A stretch of 64,000 bases of DNA from Bryoerythrophyllum caledonicum (Eukaryota; Streptophyta; Bryopsida; Pottiales; Pottiaceae). The position numbers and the translations under genes were made by a program. This document shows, piece after piece, positions 54,571 through 64,000 of the stretch. The notes under the pieces were generated by a model that was not told where the DNA came from, did not search any database, and saw only the letters and a program-made list of their open reading frames with translations. The DNA lies in assembly GCA_963971425.1 (NCBI GenBank), contig OZ020524.1, positions 16,371,845 to 16,435,844 of the forward strand. Direction: 5' to 3'. Every line of letters starts with the position of its first letter. Position 1 is the stretch's first letter.

Positions 54571-55499
54571 TAATCCTTTAAGGCCGATCGATTATATATG
54601 GGTCATTTTGGGACAAAATCCTTTATAGAAAGTGCTACAAGCCACCTCAAAGGAAAAAATAGACCATGACTTAGAGGTGGAGGAAGATGGGCATCTATTG
54701 AGGCCGTTGCCACCGCAATTGGTCCAAGCATTAACGAGCTACGATAATTTCCGTGAAACAAGTTTGTAGATTTTTGTGCTGAAATGTACCCATTGCATAG
54801 ATTCCATTCTGCATGATCTAGAACGCTCGTAGATCCTCAGAGGCCAAAAAAGCTCATTGGCCTGAGAAGGGTTAAGACTTTCTGGATTACTCAATTGGCT
54901 TGACAACATTGATCTAACTGTTGGGACATTAGTTTGACAACACCTACTTCTCTAAGGTCGCTCTGCACGATAGGAAATCATAGTACATGTTCACATATGT
55001 TGGTGAAATGATATTAATATGTCATGTTCACATATTGTGTTAATATCATTGTTATTAATATTGTGAAATGACATATAAGTATTTCAACCCTTTCCAAGGC
55101 CCCACGATTGACAGATTAAGCAATGTGCATATATGGAGAACACAAATAATCACTGAATGCATCACTTCCTACTTCCATCCCACCAACTTAAATAGCAGTT
55201 TACACCTCCATGTGCAAAAAAACCCCAAGTGTTTTTCAATAGTTCACTAAATAAGCTATGGCAATGGAGACTTTTACCTTCTAGCGGCCTTCGGGGGGTT
55301 CACCGGTGAAGCTGTATTTGACACTCTAAATCCAAGTGTTGGAAAATATTGTCTAAAACTTGTGATTAGTGTAGATTTAGAGTGCCGAAAACAACCCCAG
55401 TTAGATCAGGATTTAGCACTAAAAACTGGGAGATTAGCACTAACAGAGGCTCTGTTAGCACTGTAGTAGTCAGTTTCCGACTGTCAAAGCCCTCCGAGT
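54571..55499. other. No gene confirmed
   Basis: A short coding-looking stretch near 54670-54760 (DLEVEEDGHLLRPLPPQ) has no identifiable family. The rest is non-coding by eye. Confidence 0.3.
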
Positions 55500-55726
55500 A
55501 TGAAGCAAACTTCTAGTTGCACTCTTTCGATGAAGATGGTGACGCGCTTGCTTAATCATCTCGCCACTCATATTATCAAAGGATACATAATACATGTCTG
55601 CAGCTCCACAGCAGACATTTCAAGCGACAAACCAGACATTTTAAGCGCCAATATAAGCACATCTTCACTTGAGAACCTTACAGCAACAACAGCCTCTACA
55701 GCCAATTGGACATCATTTATCTCCAG
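55500..55726 (+). other. Putative upstream (leader) exon of small gene X1
   Basis: Aligns with the upstream exon candidate of X2 (59050-59260): 'aagatggt(g/c)acgcgct(t/c)gctt', 'gtctgcagct', 'cgccaatat' and 'tctccagg(c/t)aagctgct' at the end. In X2 the end is a normal donor (CAG|gtaagc); here it reads CAG|gcaagc, a GC donor. Coding status is unclear: the frame is not conserved between the copies, so it may be 5' untranslated. Confidence 0.45.
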
Positions 55727-56044
55727 GCAAGCTGCTGTAATTGGAACTCATTTTTGAAGAGAGACTCATGACGTGACTTTGTTTTTGCAAGCTTGGATAG
55801 TTACTATCATTGTGAAAGCAAACATACGTGTGAAAGGCAGAAGAGTGGACTAGCTGACATACATCATTACTTGGTTGAAGATTTCATGTTCACGTAAATC
55901 GAGTTCCACGTCAAGTTTAGCATAGGGGTTGGTCCTACATTTAATTATAATCTTTGTGGTGTGCTCTTTGAACAGCAGCAAAGAAAATTACACTGCAACC
56001 AGCTTTGGACTCAGACTTTGTCGTCACCGACACACGTTATCAAG

Positions 56045-56914
56045 ATGGACAACGAAGATGTAATGATGTCTACTTCAGTTTTAAGTTCTGTCAGAAAAAG
56101 TCAAAAAAATTTCTTTTACTTGATGTGTCATTTGTACAGAAAACATGCCAACTTTTATCTGTAGAAAGTGAAACATACTGCTGAATATCCTTCCTTGTGT
56201 TGATGCAGATTTTCCCGATGGGTGGTGGTAATGAGCAATATAACAAGCACGTCAACCTTCCAGAACGGCCTCCTTACATGGTACATAATCTACGCTCTTC
56301 AGATTGTGGTTTTTTTTTCTGTAGATTTGTTTGTGAAGTCACCCAAAGGTTTTAATGAGATATCCAGTGAGTCCAAGGAATTCTTGTGGCTCAAGCCCAA
56401 AGTCAACTATGAGTTTTGTTCCAAGACAAAAACTATGAGTAACTTTGGACTAGCTCGAAAATTTCGACTAGATGATATCAGAATTACACTGATTCACACT
56501 CTTGTGTTTTCGATTTGTGCACAGATTGAAGTGAAGATACTTCTACAGAAAGTCCTTTCAAGAGAAGAAATGGCCAAGTTAACTCAGAAACTCCTGCAGA
56601 ATGACATGAGTATAAGTAATTTCTTGACATAATGTCGAATTTTTGGAATTTCACAGGTTCTAGAGTCATGATTTGAGCTTGGCTTCTCTGAAGCAAATTC
56701 ACACTTATCCAATAAATCTAATCAATTTTCTAGCCTATTTTTATCAATCAAAATCGATGTCCACTGAACATAGATTTTTTGTTGTGCAGAACCAGTCAGA
56801 GAACAGAAGAACAACATCATCGTCTCGGGGTTTCCTCCTGATTATGAATATAATGATCAAGATATACTTGCCGTAGTGAAGCGATTCGACAAACGCGCAA
56901 AAGTTCTTCCCTGA
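56045..56914 (+). CDS. Small multi-exon gene X1 (98 residues), unknown family
   Basis: Inferred exons 56045-56059, 56209-56280, 56525-56609 and 56790-56914 join to 98 residues (MDNEDIFPMGGGNEQYNKHV... ending DILAVVKRFDKRAKVLP). All introns are GT-AG with phases 0, 0, 1. The exon 3 product (IEVKILLQKVLSREEMAKLT) looks like an amphipathic helix. Exon 4 gives NNIIVSGFPPDYEYND. A paralogue at 59626-60354 has the same exon count, the same phases and a closely similar C-terminus; two more relatives follow. No known domain, signal peptide or membrane segment was recognised. I infer a protein-coding gene because exon lengths and reading frame are kept between diverged copies. Function unknown. Confidence 0.6.
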
Positions 56915-57137
56915 AAAAGGGATTAGCATAAATATCAAGTTCAGAGACTGATGCCTACCAGAACTCATATTTTTGTGAATTTCCGTATACATTTGTGGTT
57001 TACATTTCTGTAATTTTCGCATAGTTGTATAGATTTTAGAATTTCATCGCCCTTACACCTCATCCTCAGAAGGGATAATTGCAATAGATAGCTAGAGCCT
57101 TCTTGTATTTAAAGTCACACTTGCTCTTTATTTCTAA

Positions 57138-57460
57138 TTAAGAAGCAATTCTTCTGTATATATTAAAAGCTGATGCAGTGTTTTCCATCTTCAAAAGCTG
57201 TTCACGTACATGTGCATAATCAGCTCTAAAACCGAGATGCGGAGGAATTGTTTGTGTGTTGAAGTTTGTGCTTTCATTGTGTCGGTGTCTCTTTCTTGGA
57301 AGCTGTGTCTTATCAAGGCCCACTGGTTCAAAGACAGCTTGCCCAACACCTTTCACATAGCTCTAGTAACACGGCAAAGCTGTTTTTGATGTTGTTCTCC
57401 AAATCCAATCTCCAGACAGACAATATACTAGAGAGAAGTTGGTTTGATCAAGTTTAACCT
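57138..57460. other. Conserved 3' block of duplication unit 1
   Basis: Matches 60629-60870 downstream of X2 ('gatgcggaggaattg', 'tgtcggtgtctctttcttgg'). On the minus strand both copies could encode QLPRKRHRH...TNFN...IPPHL. This is either a shared 3' untranslated/regulatory segment or a small antisense frame. Confidence 0.4.
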
Positions 57461-57769
57461 GGATGTCATGCTGCTCCAAATTACTCAGCTGGACGTGTTG
57501 TACTAGAACATCACACAAGCTGAGCACCCTATTCGAAGTCAACTAGACATGACAATGGATCCAACCCTGACGAAGAAACCACCACGCTTGCGCATCCGGC
57601 AAACACTCTCTGCTAAGTTTACTCCTCCATGTTAACATCTCTGGTTGAGCAGACACGCTTCACGGATTTGTATGCACAGTTTGTCTGTCAAGTCGGTGAT
57701 TTGTTATAAAAGTGTTACATTGAGTTGACAATGTACAGTGATCCCGCCGTGGTGACTAGTTTAAATTGT

Positions 57770-58340
57770 CGGCAGCACCTTCCCGGGACTCGCCTTGCGC
57801 CACGCGCTCTGCCGTCGGGGGGGGATGGTCGCCTGGGCGCGTTTGCCGACCTGGAGTCCGTCTCGCTCGCGTCCCTGCCGCGGTGGAGGGTCACGCCGTC
57901 GCGGTCCTGGCGCGCCGCTGTGCCAACCTCCGCGTGCTAGCTGCATCTGGAGGATTGACGCGGGCTCGAGGACGAGGCGATTGCAGAATGCCGAGAGTTG
58001 CAGGAGCTGCGGTTGACGGGGTCCGAGTTCAGGTTCACTTGTCGGCGATCGGGGAGAAGTGCGCGGAATTGGTTCAGCTGGAGCCCGCGCTAGCTCGGCG
58101 CTGTGCACATGGATCTCGCGTTGAAGTGGGTCGCGCAGGGTTGCCTGAAGCCGAGCGAAGTTTCGGTTTGGTTTAGGGCTGGAGGGGCGAAGCTGGAAGA
58201 GCTTTGGCGGTGCACGTCGCTTCGTACTTTATCGGTGGCGAGCGACCCGGAGAAGAGATTGGACGAGACGGTGGTGTGAATTGCGGCCGCGAACAGGAGT
58301 TTGGCGGAGTTCGTGTGCGTGAACCGCATCGGGGCTAGGC
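57770..58340 (+). pseudogene. F-box/LRR-like pseudogene fragment
   Basis: GC-rich and unlike its neighbours. Read across three frames, it shows leucine-rich repeats of the plant F-box/LRR type: FADLESVSLASL, AVAVLARRCANLRVL, LEDEAIAECRELQELRLTG, LSAIGEKCAELVQLE, DLALKWVAQGCLKPSEVSV and KLEELWRCTSLRTLSV. Several frameshifts and an in-frame TGA (near 58277) show it is dead. No F-box is visible. It lies between the two best-preserved copies of the small X genes, so it was either inserted there or part of the ancestral duplicated segment. Confidence 0.75.
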
Positions 58341-59049
58341 GGGCGTGCGTCGTTGTCGGTCCTTGTCCCGGCGCGAGTCCTTGTCCTGCAGCGCGAGTCC
58401 TTGTCTTGCAGCGAGTTCTTGTCTCGGTGCGAATCCCCGTTCAAGCACGTCTCCTTTGGACCAAAGTAGTTTGAGTTACAACACTAATTGGAAATTTACA
58501 TGCAATTGTCAACTGGCACAACACTTGCTTCAAAACGAATACCCATTCTGAACTTGACATGCATGTGCTTGATGTACATTGGTGCAGGTGGATCTTACTA
58601 TCAATGCACTGAACGGTGTAGTATGATACTACATTATTCCTTGAGTGCACAAATTCTTAGAAACAGCAGAATTTCTACGGAGAAAAGTAAAAACTTCAAA
58701 CCACCTCCAAACTACCTCGAGACCAAAAACAAATCGCTTTTGTTTTATATTGGAATAAAACTTGCCACCTCCTTTAATACATGTTTCAATAAAGCTATGA
58801 CAATGGTCGCTTTTGTCCCTCTTGGCACACATGAGGGCCAAATAGTCGTTGATGAGGGAGTTGTCTTATGATTATGATTCCAAGTTAAGATCAACGAAAA
58901 AGTACCTTCCACTCCATCTAGCAATAAGATAAAAGGAGCATTGTTTACGGAAGCTGTGTCTGCACTAAAGTATCTAGTTATCTGAGTTAGTTTATCGTTG
59001 TTTAAGCCATTAGGCTCCGAAAATATAGCAAGAGCCTACATGAACTACT
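58341..59049. other. Intergenic between LRR fragment and X2
   Basis: A short GTCCTTGTC/CTTGTC-type repeat lies at 58355-58430 (five units of 'gcgagtccttgtc' form, 15-18 bases). Otherwise no gene is recognised. Confidence 0.4.
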
Positions 59050-59260
59050 ATGAAACTTCATATGCCGGCACAGAAGATGGTCACGCGCTCGCTTGCTCGT
59101 CTCGGCTTTCACTTGATCAATATGGATTTAAAACAGAAGTCTGCAGCTGCTCCAACTGTCTGGCGACGCAGACATTCAACGCCAATATCACCACTTAAGA
59201 AACCAACAAGCCACACATCAAGAAGAGCCTCCACAGCAGTTGAACATATCTGTCTCCAGG
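59050..59260 (+). other. Putative upstream (leader) exon of small gene X2
   Basis: An open stretch from ATG at 59080 (MVTRSLARLGFHLINMDL...) ends at a strong donor CAG|gtaagc (59260/59261). It is basic in composition and could be a signal or transit-like leader, or untranslated. The homologous stretch in unit 1 does not keep the same reading frame throughout. Confidence 0.45.
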
Positions 59261-59625
59261 TAAGCTGCTCTTGTCCATGGTTGTGATTGATAGCAACTCA
59301 GTTTGAAGAGAGACTAGCACTGTGCTTTTGCAAACCTCGATAGGGATGAGTATCATTGTGGAGAAACAAACACGTATCTGATGTGAAAGCCAGAATAGAG
59401 GGCTGGCTGTCTATCAATATTTGGTTGAAGATTTTAGTTCCGACTTCCAAGCCAAGGACACTGGTCATCTTGCAAGTCGATCCTCCAAACTATAATTCCT
59501 TGTGGTGTGCTCTTTGAACAACAGCAGCATCTACATAATTAGCTTCAACTAAACTCCGACTCTGTTGATATTACGGTCGGTGAATTGATATACGCGTTTA
59601 TCAAGCTGAGACAACCGAGTTCAAC

Positions 59626-60354
59626 ATGACCGACTACCGAGAGGTAATGTTTTGCTCCTAAACTTTCAGTGCTCTTCGGAAATATCAAAAATCTTTCTTT
59701 TAGTTGACAAGTAAAATTGAAATCACGCAAAAAAATTCATTATTATTACATTGATGCAGATTTTCCAGCTGAGTGGTGACGATGGGCAGTTTTTGGGCCT
59801 CGCCAGGCGTCCAGAACAGCCCAATCACAGGGTACATGGTCTAAACTCTTGAGAATGAAATGTTTGAACAGCTAGCTAATCATACCACGATTACCAAGGT
59901 GTACCTCGCCACTGATAACTCTTGTATTTTCAATTTGGGCACAGATTGAGGTGATGATACTTCTTCAGAGAGCCCTCTCTCCAGAGGCTATGAACAAGTT
60001 GACACTGAAGCTTCAGAAAAATGACAACATGCGTAAGTACTAGCTAGTGACTTATCATGTGGAAGGTTCTACAATCGTGATTTTAAGGTTCACCTTTGGA
60101 AGTAAACTGGTCAAACTATCCTCTTTTATGACAAGTCGTTTAATTTTAGACATGGTTGCAATGTTTGTTTTTCGAGTCAAAATTTCGTTTGAAGGTGATA
60201 TAGTTTTCTTGATGTGCATGCAGATGTGGTTGCCGGTCAACAGAGAAACAACATCATATTCGTCTCAGGGATCCCTCCTCATAATCAGTACAATGCTCAG
60301 AGCGTACTTGCGGTGGTCACAGAATTTGACAACGGCGCAAGAATTCTTCCCTGA
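59626..60354 (+). CDS. Small multi-exon gene X2 (102 residues), unknown family
   Basis: Inferred exons 59626-59643, 59760-59831, 59945-60032 and 60224-60354 give 102 residues (MTDYREIFQLSGDDGQFLGL... to SVLAVVTEFDNGARILP). Intron phases are 0, 0, 1, as in X1. Exon 2 is 72 bases in both genes; exon 3 is 88 here against 85 in X1. Best conserved are the exon 3 helix (IEVMILLQRALSPEAMNKLT) and the exon 4 core NNIIFVSGIPP...Y...LAVV..FD..A.(I/V)LP. The ~3.5-kb unit including an upstream exon and a 3' block is duplicated as a whole. No family recognised. The exact start is uncertain, because translation could begin in the upstream exon. Confidence 0.6.
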
Positions 60355-60628
60355 GAAATATCTTCTCTGTTCCTTGGGTGACGCCCACCAGTACTACCCC
60401 ATGTTGACTTGTAAATTACTAGTACCTGCATACGATCGAATTTTTCCTTAGATTATGCACGATTGATTTTATTGTCCTTACTCATCAGCCTCTCTGTATT
60501 CTCAAAAGGGTCATCACAAAGTAGATACTAGCTCGAACCTGCTTGTATTCATAGTCATTTGCGCTTGGTTTCTAGTTGTAAGCAAATTGTAAATAAAGTC
60601 TGATACGGGTTTTCTCCATTTACAAGCC

Positions 60629-61050
60629 TCACAAGAAAACTCCATGTATGTGTATGAACATGGTTGTGTATTCCAAGCTGTACATGCCAAAAAAGGTCGT
60701 CTCGAAATGATCAGTGAGATGCGGAGGAATTGATTTCAGGTTGAAGTTCGTGCCTCGACCGTGTCGGTGTCTCTTTCTTGGAAGCTGTGCAGACACACAA
60801 CATTGACAGCTTGCTCGGCACCTTTCACGAAGGAAAGAGCACAGCTCTAACGTCGCTGCAGACACGGTTTCATAAGTTGATGTTTATCCAGATCCAATCA
60901 GTTCGGTCACGTTCCTGGATCCACACTACTCAGATTGTGGACGTATTGCACCAAATCAGTAGCCGATTCATTTTGATTAGACATTGTCTAACCCAGAAGA
61001 AGAAGCCACCACACGTGCTGATCCTGCAAACACTCCTCTGATAATTTCAC
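60629..61050. other. Conserved 3' block of duplication unit 2
   Basis: Counterpart of 57138-57460. Similarity is strongest at 60715-60790. An 87-codon plus-strand frame (60778-61041) overlaps it but has no counterpart frame in unit 1. Confidence 0.4.
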
Positions 61051-61359
61051 TCTTCCATGTAAACCACTGATTGAGCATACACGGTTCTCGGCTTGAAAGC
61101 TTGTCTGTCAAGTGTTTGCAGACATTTTTTTCAAGCATGAGTATGGTAATGATCTACATACCAGCCATATACCTTTATGAATATAACCCTGCCTCTCACC
61201 TCAGTGCAACATTATACTTCACCAATGGTCATAAACTTGAATGGTGACTTTGGCGACGATGTTTTGATTTCTTCTTATATTTAACTCTTGATTTTGATGT
61301 TAATGAACAGCTACCAAACGAAAGATTTTCAATCTCTTTCATATATCAAGTGTTTAGAC

Positions 61360-62151
61360 ATGGGCTCCCAGCTCACTGGCCGTTGCCTTCGTGAGGAGGT
61401 AATTCAACAATCTGGTTTTCAACCTTTTGTCAATATGATTGCTTCTATGGTGGTAGCCTACTCTTTAATTTATTTATTTTTCTTTTAAACTATATTTTTT
61501 GAATTGATGTTTACTTGCAGACTATTAGGACTCGCAGTCGCCCAAACGACTTGTTTCTTACGCCAGAAAGCCCAAGCGATACGGTATATATATACGTCCT
61601 CAAATTAGTACTCTGATTAAAAAAATGGCCTCATAACATGTCTAATTTTAAACCAGATGGTTAGGCCCTTAGTGTAGAGCTGGCTATGGCTGCTGGAGAA
61701 TCTACGAGTGTAGTGGATGATATTTTATATAATCTATCATACTTGTAGATTTGATCATCATCTACAATCACCTCGACGTTAAGGATAATCCAAATACTAG
61801 CACGATGGGGCTATTTTCCACACTCTAAATTTGACACTTACAAAGAAAGCATAAAAAAAGTGTTGGAAAATTGTGTATAATGTGTAAGTGTCAAATTTAG
61901 AATGTTAAAAACAACCCCATTTGTACTACTGAAAATAAGAACTATTTAACCACCACTTAAAAGCACTAAAGTAGTGAATTTTGGACTAACTGACATGCCA
62001 AATTTGTTTACACTGATTCTTACTCTCTACCTTTTTCTTTTTTTTGACATAGATTGAAGTGAAGCTGTCCCTTGAGAAGAAGATTGACACGGCTCTTTCA
62101 AGAAACATGGATCTTGCTCTCAACAAAGATGGCATGATAAAGCAAAGATAG
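61360..62151 (+). pseudogene. Small gene X3, shortened relative of X1/X2
   Basis: Exons 61360-61398, 61521-61583 and 62053-62151 join to 66 residues (MGSQLTGRCLREETIRTRSR... IEVKLSLEKKIDTALS ... NKDGMIKQR). Phases match X1/X2. The donor after the third exon, present in X1, X2 and X4 as ATGA|gt or ATGC|gt, has become ATGATAAAG. The frame therefore reads into a stop six codons later and the last exon was not found downstream. It is either a truncated pseudogene or a shorter functional variant. Confidence 0.5.
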
Positions 62152-63347
62152 TGTCATGTAGTGTTTTATGATAGACCACATTCAATCCTCGACAAAAATT
62201 GTTGAGCTCGGTGTAGGTGATGCCACTACTTGTTCATTTGTTACTTGTGAAATTTATTATAACAATTCGTTTCAAGAAAGTGGATGTGATTGAGCGAGTC
62301 CATGAAGTTGTTCCAATGTTCATGATCTGTGTCTTTAAAGAAGATTGTCTTTAAGAAGTCAAAGAGTTTGCCAGAGAACACTTGCTAGCCAAAGAAGAAA
62401 AATATATTAGCAAAATACCAAAAGGTTGCACAAAATATATACACATAACAACATCAGAATTAACCGACTAAAAACTGTCAGCATTAATAAGTTATAACCG
62501 ACTAAACTCAGATAGAACTCGCATAAACCGAAGCCATGCCGACATGATAATACAATCTAACAAATCAGATTCAAAGTTAGAATCTTGCTTACACTCCTGG
62601 TAACAATTTCTGATAATTATGAACTACATCAGACACAAGATGCCGACACAAGATTGCTGAAGGCACAAGATGGCGACACAAGATTGCTGAAGACACACGC
62701 TTGCTGAAAGACATGGTGATTTTATAGGGAGTCCATTTTTTCAATCCGCTTGCTATAATCTGAGATAATTTTAGTCGGCTGGGTTAACGTGTCTGCATGG
62801 TGGCAGACATTCAATCTCTCAGATAATTATATAACCATGCCCATCAATATGTATTTTCCAACAGAAGCCTTGTATTATCTCGTCACATCACCTTCTACAA
62901 GGGGTAAGTGTTTTAAACCTTCATTCTCATAGTGAGGAAAGAGATGGCACTTTCATGTTTTACTAGGTTCATCTGATGAATTGCGACTAGCGTGCATATT
63001 GATCCATTTTGGGCACAAAGTTCTGATTTTTGATACGTTTTATAACAGGACGCACTTCAACTGCACCTTGTGGTCGAATATCATCATTTCAACCTCTCGT
63101 TCAATTACTTGAGTATCATCACGATGAGCTCTTAGTTGAATGGTTATCTTCGTGATGATGTAATTGACCAAACCATTGATCTCATGAATCTCGATTAAAA
63201 TTGTTTGGAGAAGAACAACTTATTTGGAACAAATTCAGGAAGAGCTTAAACTAGATTTCTTGTGTTCAAAACAACTTCTCTGACATGGTTTTCTTTGAAA
63301 GTTTTAAAGTCTTACTCTGATGTTTAATATCTCAATGAATTATGCAG
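62152..63347. other. Intergenic between X3 and X4, first exon of X4 not found
   Basis: No gene recognised. At 62640-62700 the phrase 'cacaagat(t/g)g(c/.)tga' recurs three times (local tandem). The short first exon expected for X4 could not be placed. Confidence 0.4.
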
Positions 63348-64000
63348 ATTTTCAAGACTCGCAGTCCATCAATTGAGCTGTTTCAGGCACCAGAGCGCCC
63401 ACATCATCAGGTACAAGAAAAATGACCTTGTTAACTGAAGTTTAGTGGTGCTTAAAATTTGGTTTCAATATGATTTTCTTCACTTTTCATGTTGATCACT
63501 TGTTTGTACCAGTACTATTTAATTTTGAACTACTGTGACTTTTCTTTCTTGACACAAAAATAAGAATTGTTATTCTCCTAATTTTTACACTTTGAGACAA
63601 TGCGAGAATTTTCATTGAATTTTCATGTTGAACGTTGAACTCAGCTTGTAGACTTGAAGCTCCGTCTCGTGACTCCAATTGGGACAATTCTCACCGGCTT
63701 AGATTACGCCCTCAATAGAGATGGAATGAGTAAGTACTCGTTATTTTTTAATGTATTAGAATTGTTTGTAAAGTCCCCTAACGTTGCGACAAGATACTAT
63801 CTCTTTTTATATATCACCCAAATGAAATATTATAGTACTACTATTTATTTGTTCTAAATAGCTTGATGATTATATAGTTATGATCCTTATCAAATATGAA
63901 AGAGTTTGGTGGTCTAAAACTCTTATCAAAGCAGATTTTTAGACACTTGTGGAAGACATTAGTAAATTTCAGTCACTCTTTTTTACTGGAATGTGCAGGA
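63348..64000 (+). CDS. Small gene X4 (partial, runs off the window)
   Basis: Two internal exons are visible: 63348-63410 (IFKTRSPSIELFQAPERPHH) and 63645-63729 (LVDLKLRLVTPIGTILTGLD...). The second is 85 bases, exactly the X1 length, and ends ATGA|gtaag as in X1. A splice acceptor (tgtgcag) at 63992-63998 lies where the last exon should start, so the coding end lies outside the window. The sequence is closest to X3 in its first visible exon. First exon not located. Confidence 0.5.

Overview
This window looks like nuclear DNA of a land plant. The evidence is multi-exon genes with short GT-AG introns, a complete plant-type ORC4 gene, single-exon kelch-type genes, P450 remnants, and a dense mix of plant transposons (Ty1/copia, Ty3/gypsy, LINE, hAT, CACTA-like, Tourist-like and Stowaway-like MITEs). 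Three unrelated DD34E Tc1-like families occur together with a LINE carrying a YGDD polymerase box. That mix fits a non-seed plant (lycophyte, fern or bryophyte) better than a flowering plant, but this is an inference. One 200-base assembly gap lies at 15725-15924.

Layout. 1-4.2 kb: repeat remnants, the 3' end of a copia element and two broken P450 fragments. 4.2-6.6 kb: kelch-domain gene 1 (minus strand) with an upstream region rich in the 8-mer GTACAGAC. 10.5-21.2 kb: nested transposon block. A Tc1-family C terminus abuts a LINE. The LINE is interrupted by a 3.8-kb Tc1-like element (A) carrying a transposase, a gene fragment and a GC-rich minisatellite. A decayed Ty3/gypsy element with a PHD-like finger after its integrase follows. 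22.8-24.7 kb: kelch-domain gene 2 (minus strand), again with GTACAGAC upstream. 25.1-31.3 kb: hAT transposase pseudogene split by a 3.7-kb CACTA-like element that carries a piece of a Dicer-like gene. 32.7-39.9 kb: MITEs and a large foldback element interrupted by an AT-rich TA-inserting element (D). 40.3-42.7 kb: a dispersed repeat in inverted copies.

43.0-47.0 kb holds the best host gene, ORC4, in 16 inferred exons whose lengths sum to an intact 429-residue frame. A perfect E2F-type site and a short tandem repeat lie upstream. 48.6-51.5 kb: an apparently intact DD34E Tc1-like transposon (B) inserted exactly at the end of a decayed one (C). 51.6-53.0 kb: second copy of element D.

55.5-64.0 kb contains a tandem family of at least four very small multi-exon genes (66-102 residues) with conserved exon lengths and intron phases, of a kind I do not recognise. 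An F-box/LRR-like pseudogene sits between the first two. This array is the best candidate for an undescribed gene family in the window.

Several nested insertions can be checked from the sequence alone: removing element A restores the LINE frame, removing the CACTA-like element restores the hAT frame, and a second copy of the host repeat at the window start gives the empty site of element D.
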